A stretch of 35,372 nucleotides of DNA from Clostridiaceae bacterium (GTDB taxonomy: Bacteria; Bacillota; Clostridia; Oscillospirales; Acutalibacteraceae). The position numbers were made by a program, and so were the translations under genes. Each line of letters starts with the position of its first letter. The first letter of the stretch is position 1. The stretch spans positions 1 through 35,372 of the forward strand of contig JAEELT010000096.1 of assembly GCA_016282855.1 (NCBI GenBank). The letters are read 5' to 3'. The notes below the pieces were generated by a model. That model did no database searches. It saw only the letters and a program-made list of their open reading frames with translations, and was not told where the DNA came from. Below, one piece after another: positions 29,171 to 35,372 of the stretch.

Positions 29171-30535
29171 ATGATTCAAAAAACAATAGGCATTGTTACG
29201 GCGGTTTTCGCTTTCCTGACTTCTTTGTCACAGATGATATTTGCGCCCAATACAATAAGAATTGATTTTGACAGCGTTGTTGATGAAATACGGCCCGTTC
29301 ACAATATCGGAAGAATGCCTGAATATGTGACCGAGAGCGAAATCAACAGTTATTTCACCGCAGCAAATATGACTTCCTGCAGAACCCACGACATCAACTG
29401 CACTGATATACACCGCATTTTCCCTGATTTTTCAAAGGATGCAAACGACGAAAGCTCATATAACTTCACCGAATGCGACGGTGTTATCGCGGCAATCGCC
29501 GACACGGGTATGGAGCCCTTCTTCCGCCTGGGCATAAGTTACAGCGACCCGGAGGTATCCGGCGAGTTTCTTGCGCCCCCTGCCGATTACACAAAGTGGT
29601 CGCAAATCTGCGAGCACATAATTCTGCATTACAACGAGGGCTGGGCAAACGGGTTTGATTACAATATCAGATACTGGGAAATATGGAACGAGCCCGAAAA
29701 CAGCGATGACGTGCAGGATAACCACTTCTGGACAGGCACAGATGAAGAATTCTTCCGCCTGTATGATACTGCCGCAAAATACCTGAAAGAAAGATTCCCG
29801 CAGCTTAAAATCGGCGGTTACGGCTCCTGCGGTTTTTACGCGCTGACAAAAACAAACGCCGTAAACACAGGCGCAAGCCCGAGAAACAAATATTTCATTA
29901 CTTATTTCAACAATTTTCTTGACTATATCAGAGAGCATAACTCCCCTATGGATTTCTTCACGTGGCACAGCTACACCACCACCGGAAAGAACGCCCGCTA
30001 TATTGAATATGTTAGAGAAAGCCTCGCAAACGCAGGCTACGGTGAAGCCGAGATAATATGCGACGAGTGGAACTTCAACCCCACGGAAAACGATAAGATT
30101 GACCGCCGCTACGGGGCAAACCAAACCTCAATGCTCCTGATGTTTCAGAATGAAAAGCTCGATATGGCGCATTATTATAACGGCGATGATGACGCAACAC
30201 TATGGAGCGGCCTGTTTGTAGAAGGTCGCCGGCCGTCATCGGCATATTACGGATTCCGGGCCTTCGGACAATTATACGAACTCGGCAGTCAGGCGGAAAT
30301 CAGAAATCACCGGTTGCCCGGGGATTTGTATGCGGTTGCCGCAACGGGCGAAAACGGGCAGGCGCTGCTTATCTCCAATGTGTCCGAAAAAAGAGACAGA
30401 AAGCTCAAAATTGACGCCGGAGAATATACCGTTGAAAAATGTATGACGGTAAACGAAAACTGCGAATGGGTCGAGATACAGCTTCCCGATAAAATTGAAA
30501 GCGGCTCAATGCTGTATATCACATTCGTCAGATAA
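29171..30535 (+). CDS. GH39-like glycoside hydrolase (xylosidase/iduronidase clan)
   Basis: 454 residues. A short hydrophobic N-terminus (TIGIVTAVFAFLTSLSQMIF) is probably a signal peptide or anchor. The TIM barrel has the acid/base Glu174 in YWEIWNEPE and the likely nucleophile Glu299 in IICDEWNFNP, the layout of GH39 retaining enzymes; a C-terminal beta-domain follows. A substrate such as a beta-xyloside or glycosaminoglycan-like sugar cannot be chosen from sequence alone. The track starts at GTG 29162, but ATG 29171 has ACGGAGTG at proper distance and is preferred. It is divergent from the pilus operon and followed after 90 bp by a small gene on the same strand. Confidence 0.85.
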   Translation: MIQKTIGIVTAVFAFLTSLSQMIFAPNTIRIDFDSVVDEIRPVHNIGRMPEYVTESEINSYFTAANMTSCRTHDINCTDIHRIFPDFSKDANDESSYNFTECDGVIAAIADTGMEPFFRLGISYSDPEVSGEFLAPPADYTKWSQICEHIILHYNEGWANGFDYNIRYWEIWNEPENSDDVQDNHFWTGTDEEFFRLYDTAAKYLKERFPQLKIGGYGSCGFYALTKTNAVNTGASPRNKYFITYFNNFLDYIREHNSPMDFFTWHSYTTTGKNARYIEYVRESLANAGYGEAEIICDEWNFNPTENDKIDRRYGANQTSMLLMFQNEKLDMAHYYNGDDDATLWSGLFVEGRRPSSAYYGFRAFGQLYELGSQAEIRNHRLPGDLYAVAATGENGQALLISNVSEKRDRKLKIDAGEYTVEKCMTVNENCEWVEIQLPDKIESGSMLYITFVR

Positions 30536-30625
30536 AGCGTTTGCCGCAGCGGAAAAAGCATAAATGACGCAGTGAACTTATGATAAACATCCACCGCAAA
30601 ATGCAGACAAAAGCCGGAGAATTAT

Positions 30626-31054
30626 ATGGGCGGAAATAACAAAAGCAATACACGGGCAGCCCGTCGCGATGACCGGAAAACAGAGCCGATGCCTGCTTTG
30701 CACGAAACTTTTACGCTGAGCAGGGCATTTACTGATGATGAAATGTCCGCTCTGCGGCGCGGCAACATTCCTCAGTCAATGGAGGACAAGTGGTTTCTGT
30801 TTATGGAGGGCTCAACCCTTTGGGCGCACCGCAGCTGGACGGGATATTGCATTTACAGAATTGACTTCAAAGAGGATAACAGGCATATTGTCACGGTCAA
30901 CCGCGACCCGGAGCAGTACCGCTGCGCAAGCGTGCAGGAGGATATTTCTTCACTCGGCAGTCTTCCGGACATGTGGACCCGGACTCCTTATGATTACTAC
31001 GGCGAATGGCTCTCGGAAACTTATGATGCTCTCAGGAAAGATAATAAAGTGTAA
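30626..31054 (+). CDS. Conserved hypothetical protein, 142 residues
   Basis: A charged N-terminal tail (1-35) precedes a compact domain with distinctive blocks: SMEDKWFLFMEGSTLWAHRSWTGYCIYRIDF and VTVNRDPEQY, then SLGSLPDMWT. I have the impression of a widespread small cytoplasmic family with these blocks but cannot name it with confidence. No signal peptide or membrane segment is visible. CCGGAGAATT precedes the ATG. No terminator separates it from the GH39-like gene 90 bp upstream, so co-transcription is possible, and a strong terminator follows. Confidence 0.7.
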   Translation: MGGNNKSNTRAARRDDRKTEPMPALHETFTLSRAFTDDEMSALRRGNIPQSMEDKWFLFMEGSTLWAHRSWTGYCIYRIDFKEDNRHIVTVNRDPEQYRCASVQEDISSLGSLPDMWTRTPYDYYGEWLSETYDALRKDNKV

Positions 31055-31061
31055 AAGATAA

Positions 31062-31089
31062 GCCGGGCTGAATAATCAGCCCGGCCTTT
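31062..31089. terminator. Bidirectional terminator between convergent genes
   Basis: GCCGGGCTGA/TCAGCCCGGC perfect 10-bp stem with loop ATAA. CTTTCATT follows on the plus strand and TTATCTTTT on the minus strand. It closes the 142-residue gene and the giant minus-strand gene. Confidence 0.85.
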
Positions 31090-31101
31090 CATTAAGCCTT
31101 T

Positions 31102-34100
31102 TTATTCTTCGGGTGTTTCCCCGTCTTTGCTTTTATTATCGCCGCTCTTTTTCGCTTTCTTTTTCATAATAACGGGTATCAGCACAGCGGGCACGGCCAG
31201 CGCAATTATGCCGAAGAACACTATACCGTTAAAAGCAGTAAACAGCGAACCTTCGCTATGATCCTGTATAAGCTTATTCACATCAAACACATTGCTGAAA
31301 ATGAGATTTGATGTTGCCATACGGGTCGGGAAATTCATATAAATCCAGCCGTAATACTGACCCCTCTGATAGCCGTAGGAATCAAGGAAAGTATTTATGC
31401 TGTCACTGCCGATGCCTGTTGCCAGCTCCTCGGGCGAACCGGAGAGCGGCCCGACAGTCAGAGGAGGAATAAGGCAGTCCGCATTGAAGCTGTAGTTATA
31501 GGTGGATGAATAAATCATTCTCACGTCGGCAATGAACTGCGATGAATCATAATTCTGACGGAAATCGAGCCCTGCGGACTTACTGAAGCACTCGGTGAGA
31601 TAGTCTATTTTGTCCCGGGCGCTCACATCGTAATGATCCTCTGTGAATTCGGCAAAGCGCCTCTCAACAAGGTAAACCTTGCCTGCCGCCTCGCCTACCG
31701 TGGGCATTTTCTGCTTTTCGCCGAGCACAACTATACGCGGGTCTTTTGCCGCCTGCTCAAGGACCTTTCCGAGAATAGTCGCGTAATAGCCTCCTACATC
31801 GTCACCCTCGCACTTGAAGGTAATGTAAACAGATTCGCTTTTGTTATTCTCAACAAAGGCGAGAGCTTCTTCAATCACATCTCTGAATGTGAGATTGGAG
31901 CCGTCAAGGTTACGGCAGTCCGCCATAGATACATCGTGGCTTGAATACTTTGAAAAGCCGAGCGCGCCGAGCGTTCCGTGGCAAAGCTTGAGAAAGCCCG
32001 CCTCATAAAGCAGGTCATCGCCCTTGAGCTCTTTATTGTCAAGGTCTTTGATTTTCCTGTTGGGGTCATAAATCATACGCACATCAAAGGTGCGTATGCC
32101 GGCGTTGAGCTGCTGCTCTACCGTAAGATTATTGCACTTTGCGAGCTCATCAACGATAAACTGAACAAGTTTTTCAAAGTTGAAGGCAATATATATCGCC
32201 CCTGCGATGATGAGCGGAAGTTTATTCATTATCAGAGAGAGGAGAGCCGGAATGGTGGTTGAGAAAAGCGGAGCGAGCGAAGCAATAATCTTAACCCAGT
32301 CAGGCAGCTTATCATCAACTATATTGACGAAATTATCAAGTATCACATCAATCATTTCCTGATTGAGCTTCACATTATATGTGCCCGTATCGTGAGTGCC
32401 GGGCATATTCACCTGAGAAATTGACGCATTCTGAGGAATATATTTCATCCAGTTGCGCGTTGTGACACCCTTGTAGCCGTCAATGCAGCTGAAGCTTGAA
32501 GGAATCATACCGTAGTAGTATTTCGCGTATTGGCTCAGACCGATTTTTTCGGTATATCCCCTTTCTGTGTCATAAGCGAAGGTGGCATATCTTGCGGTCA
32601 GGCAGTCAAGCACCGTGGTGTAGGAATAGTCTATCCTCTGGAGCGCCTCTGTCTTTTTTTTGTATTTTTCGGATGTGGGGTTATCTCTCGTGTAGCCGCT
32701 CTTGCGGTTATCGCCGAACGGCTCGCAGTAATGGACGGAATAAAGGATTTCGCCCATAAGCGCCTTCATATCATCGCTGATGTAAAGGCCGTTTTCCTGA
32801 GCGTATTTTTTCACGTTGGACCAGCAGGATTTAAGAATATCAAAAGGATTGCTGCCGTCGTCATACTTTTTCTTGATATACCTTCCGAAATAAGTGGTGA
32901 AAAGGTAAACATAACCGCCGCTTTTATCAATAAAATCCTTGTTCCACTCGTAGCCTTTTCTGTAAGCTCCGTTAAAGAAATCCCTTGTTTCAACGCCCTC
33001 CCGGCCGGTCATATCTATGACCTCCCAGCTTTCGGGCCCTTTTACGAGCGCGTTGTGATTGGCCACCTCGCGAAGAGCGTAATAAAGACGCTCGGAAGAG
33101 AGCTCGTCGACATAAGGCTTGCCGAGAATCATATCTGAATAGCCGCCTATATCTATGTCTCCGAGAAAGTCAACCGATAAATCCGCCCTGTGATAGAAGG
33201 AATCTCTGCCCGTCACATTAACGCTTGCGTAGTCTATGTAAACATCTCCGTTTTTGCCGCTGAGCTGAGCGGGTTTGCCCGCAGCTCCGCCGCCGGCTCC
33301 TCCGCCGCCGATGCCGTAGTCCGCAGCTTTGCCGGCACAGAACTCCGATGTTTCGCTCATGCCTTTGTCACCGGACTCGGCGTAGATGGTCAGAGTGCCC
33401 AGAATGTAAACTGTGCCGCAATCCGTGCCTCTTTCGGGAAGGTCGGATGAGTCTTTGATTCCCTTGCCGCCGCTGCCGCCGATACCGGCTCCCGCACCGC
33501 CGCCGGAGCTTGATTTTTCTCCCTCGTGGGCGTCACCGCCCAGGGCAGTGAGCGCCCCTGAGCCGCGGATAATCAGAGAAGAGCTCTCCGGCACATATAT
33601 GCCGGCGCCCGCTCCGTTAATTCCCTTGGCTCTGCCGCCCCTGAGAGAAACCTTTACACCCGTGGGAATATCAATGGTTATTTTGGCATTTTCCGGTATT
33701 GTAAGCGCGTTCTGACACGCGGGAGCGGTGTAAGACACGCTTTTTTCAAAGCGGTAATGCCCGTTATCCTCAAGCTCAAGGTCTTTTACATCCGTAACGG
33801 CCGTGGCGGAAACATCCGTAAATGAGCCGTCCTCATTGAGAGAGAATACGCCTCTTTCAATATCGCCCTCGAGCCTTCCGGTTATTGTTGTGTCATAGCC
33901 GGCATAGACTGTGCCGGAAACGCCGTCTGCCTTTTCAGGATGAGCTCCGCCGTTGCCGCCGTCGCCGCCCTTGAGATCGCCGAATCTGACACCTTCTTTG
34001 CCCTTTGAATAGGCGTCGCCGCCCTTGCCGCCTTTGCCGTAACCGTCGTGATCGTTATTCGGATATTCGGTGCTGCGTGTGCTGCCTGAGCCGCCACCGC

Positions 34101-35372
34101 CGCCTCCCGAGCCGCCGGGACCGCCTGCGCCTATGCCGTATGGGGCAGCTTCGCCGCCCGCGCCTGCACCGCCGCCGCCACCGCCGCCGGCGTAGTAATT
34201 ATCAGTATAGCCGGAGTCTTTGTCACGAGCCTTTGAGCCGCTTGAGCCGCTTGAGCCTTCAGCTCCGCCTTTGCCGGGCTCGGCGATAACCGAAACCTGC
34301 TCAAAAATACAGACATTTCCGCATTCTTCGCCCGACATACCCTTCCGGCCGTTTTTGCCGCTCTCACCGTCGCAGTCTCCCTCAGGATTCTCACAGGGAG
34401 AAGCGGGGTGGTCCGCTTTTTCACGGTAAAGATTTATTTCGCTGAGCTGCAGATAATCCTTTAATGTAAAATCAAATCTGAAATAGCTGTATTCTTCTGT
34501 ATTGTCGGTGCCGTAAGTGAATTCTCTGTAATCCTGCGCTGTCATCTGAGGGTCGTCCACTGACGAAACAAGGGTCCACTCAATATTATCCTTTGAGCCG
34601 TAAAGCGCCCAGCCGGAGGGCAGCCTGCCGTATCTGCTGTTGTCATCTGCGGTGACAAGGCCGTAGGATACGACCTTTTCGGGCTTTGATGTTCTCACGG
34701 CAATGCAGATTTTACCCTCTTTTTTTACGCAGCATTTTGTTTCGTCCTTGCTGTCAAAAAGATTGAGGGTGGTCTGCTTATCATAGCCCTGCTCCCCGCT
34801 CACAAGCACCGCGTTATTTATCTTTTCGCTGTAAGGGTAAGCAGTCTCACCGTTATCGGAGCCTTTATAAAGGCCGCCCTTGCCTCCTTTGCCGCCGTTA
34901 CCGCCCTTGCCGCCGATACCGGCTCCTGCTCCGCCGCCGCCTGCTCCGCCGCTGCCGCCGTTGCCGGCGTAAAAGATTCCTTCGCCGTCGCGGGAGTCTT
35001 TATCAAAGAGCGCGTTTTCGCCCTTTGCGCCGTTTTCGCCGTCAGAGGCGTTGCCGCCTGCAGCCTTCAGCGTGCCTTCACCCTTTATGATAAGAGTGGA
35101 TGATGCGGGAAGATATATTCCCGCACCCGCGCCTGCGGAAAAGACGGCATCGGCGCCTTTTGCCGTTACCGTGACTCCCTTTTCAATCTGAAGCACGACA
35201 GTCGAGAGCTCGGGCACGATTATTCCGCTGCCGGAGGGATGACTGTTTGTGAATGATAAATCTTTTTTGAAAACATAGGTCTTGCCGTTTTCAAGCAGAT
35301 AACCCGATTTGCTTCCGGCCACAACATCAACCGTGTTGTTTTTTGCCTCAAGCGCGCGGCCTTCCACAGTCG
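31102..35372 (-). CDS. Giant surface protein with Gly-rich modules and PI-PLC domain (5' end missing)
   Basis: At least 1422 residues; the frame is open to the window edge, so the start and signal peptide lie outside. Numbering from 35367, a module GAGAGIYLPASSTLIIKGEG plus a Gly-rich block (about 85-165) recurs near 590-630, and two more Gly-rich blocks stand near 390-430 and 685-700. A discoidin-like region (SGWALYGSKDNIEW...YSYFRFDF) is at 215-320. A PI-PLC X-type domain follows: MPGTHDTGTY near 985-995 and LCHGTLG near 1127 hold the two catalytic histidines, with FDVRMIYD and VYITFKCEG between and after them. A membrane helix (about 1375-1395) and a Lys-rich tail anchor it. It probably cleaves or binds phosphoinositide-like or glycolipid substrates at the surface; this is inference. 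Confidence 0.85.
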   Translation of the reverse strand, partial: TVEGRALEAKNNTVDVVAGSKSGYLLENGKTYVFKKDLSFTNSHPSGSGIIVPELSTVVLQIEKGVTVTAKGADAVFSAGAGAGIYLPASSTLIIKGEGTLKAAGGNASDGENGAKGENALFDKDSRDGEGIFYAGNGGSGGAGGGGAGAGIGGKGGNGGKGGKGGLYKGSDNGETAYPYSEKINNAVLVSGEQGYDKQTTLNLFDSKDETKCCVKKEGKICIAVRTSKPEKVVSYGLVTADDNSRYGRLPSGWALYGSKDNIEWTLVSSVDDPQMTAQDYREFTYGTDNTEEYSYFRFDFTLKDYLQLSEINLYREKADHPASPCENPEGDCDGESGKNGRKGMSGEECGNVCIFEQVSVIAEPGKGGAEGSSGSSGSKARDKDSGYTDNYYAGGGGGGGAGAGGEAAPYGIGAGGPGGSGGGGGGSGSTRSTEYPNNDHDGYGKGGKGGDAYSKGKEGVRFGDLKGGDGGNGGAHPEKADGVSGTVYAGYDTTITGRLEGDIERGVFSLNEDGSFTDVSATAVTDVKDLELEDNGHYRFEKSVSYTAPACQNALTIPENAKITIDIPTGVKVSLRGGRAKGINGAGAGIYVPESSSLIIRGSGALTALGGDAHEGEKSSSGGGAGAGIGGSGGKGIKDSSDLPERGTDCGTVYILGTLTIYAESGDKGMSETSEFCAGKAADYGIGGGGAGGGAAGKPAQLSGKNGDVYIDYASVNVTGRDSFYHRADLSVDFLGDIDIGGYSDMILGKPYVDELSSERLYYALREVANHNALVKGPESWEVIDMTGREGVETRDFFNGAYRKGYEWNKDFIDKSGGYVYLFTTYFGRYIKKKYDDGSNPFDILKSCWSNVKKYAQENGLYISDDMKALMGEILYSVHYCEPFGDNRKSGYTRDNPTSEKYKKKTEALQRIDYSYTTVLDCLTARYATFAYDTERGYTEKIGLSQYAKYYYGMIPSSFSCIDGYKGVTTRNWMKYIPQNASISQVNMPGTHDTGTYNVKLNQEMIDVILDNFVNIVDDKLPDWVKIIASLAPLFSTTIPALLSLIMNKLPLIIAGAIYIAFNFEKLVQFIVDELAKCNNLTVEQQLNAGIRTFDVRMIYDPNRKIKDLDNKELKGDDLLYEAGFLKLCHGTLGALGFSKYSSHDVSMADCRNLDGSNLTFRDVIEEALAFVENNKSESVYITFKCEGDDVGGYYATILGKVLEQAAKDPRIVVLGEKQKMPTVGEAAGKVYLVERRFAEFTEDHYDVSARDKIDYLTECFSKSAGLDFRQNYDSSQFIADVRMIYSSTYNYSFNADCLIPPLTVGPLSGSPEELATGIGSDSINTFLDSYGYQRGQYYGWIYMNFPTRMATSNLIFSNVFDVNKLIQDHSEGSLFTAFNGIVFFGIIALAVPAVLIPVIMKKKAKKSGDNKSKDGETPEE

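Noticed and set aside
34090-34200. GCC-rich tandem-looking DNA, considered as a non-coding repeat array or CRISPR
   Set aside because: It is the coding sequence of a glycine-rich block; no constant repeat with variable spacers.

Overview
The window looks like a chromosomal segment of a Gram-positive, low-to-mid GC anaerobe of the class Clostridia, probably a gut or rumen member of the Oscillospiraceae/Ruminococcaceae type. The basis is sortases with cell-wall sorting signals, a small 2[4Fe-4S] ferredoxin, AGGAGG-type ribosome binding sites, many near-consensus sigma-A promoters (TTGACA-N17-TATAAT) and clostridial-type protein families. No phage, transposase, CRISPR array or rRNA was seen. The taxon is inferred from sequence style and not proven.

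Layout. Positions 1-4300: the tail of a plus-strand gene with a terminator, a ferredoxin too short for the ORF track, and a 1147-residue secreted protein; a 24-bp palindromic repeat occurs once on each side of this block. Positions 4297-10422: a minus-strand arginine/carbamoyl-phosphate operon, argF-carA-carB, in which carB is fused in frame to a diaminopimelate epimerase (dapF) domain. The operon has a consensus promoter, a palindrome at the start of the transcript and ARG-box-like sequences upstream. Positions 10581-13186: plus-strand genes for an extended SDR, a TIGR04076-like protein and a GDPD-type phosphodiesterase. Positions 13189-17862: small stress or signalling type genes (beta-propeller-like secreted protein, alpha/beta hydrolase, GNAT, HTH plus zinc-ribbon regulator, a DUF2975/XRE pair with duplicated operators, and an unlisted 42-residue membrane peptide). 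Positions 17884-18666: tRNA-Met, tRNA-Trp, then about 600 bp of structured non-coding DNA that carries tRNA-Trp fragments.

Positions 18667-28859 hold the most striking system: a six-gene minus-strand operon resembling the streptococcal FCT pilus region. In order of transcription it encodes a signal-peptidase-like chaperone that lacks both catalytic residues (SipA-like), a Spy0128/FctA-like shaft pilin with an IPTG sorting motif, a class B sortase, a Pro/Thr-rich basal pilin with an NPKTS motif (FctB-like), a 1874-residue tip adhesin with a fibro-slime domain and SpaA/Cna-B stalk domains (IPTG motif), and a second class B sortase. Two strong hairpins sit between the shaft pilin and the first sortase.

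Positions 29019-35372: a divergent GH39-like glycosidase with a small conserved protein, then, converging on them, a very large membrane-anchored protein. This last protein has duplicated glycine-rich modules, a discoidin-like domain and a PI-PLC-type catalytic domain; it runs off the right edge of the window.

Together the right half is a cell-surface region (pilus, glycosidase, surface phospholipase-like protein). The left half is core amino-acid metabolism with an unusual enzyme fusion.
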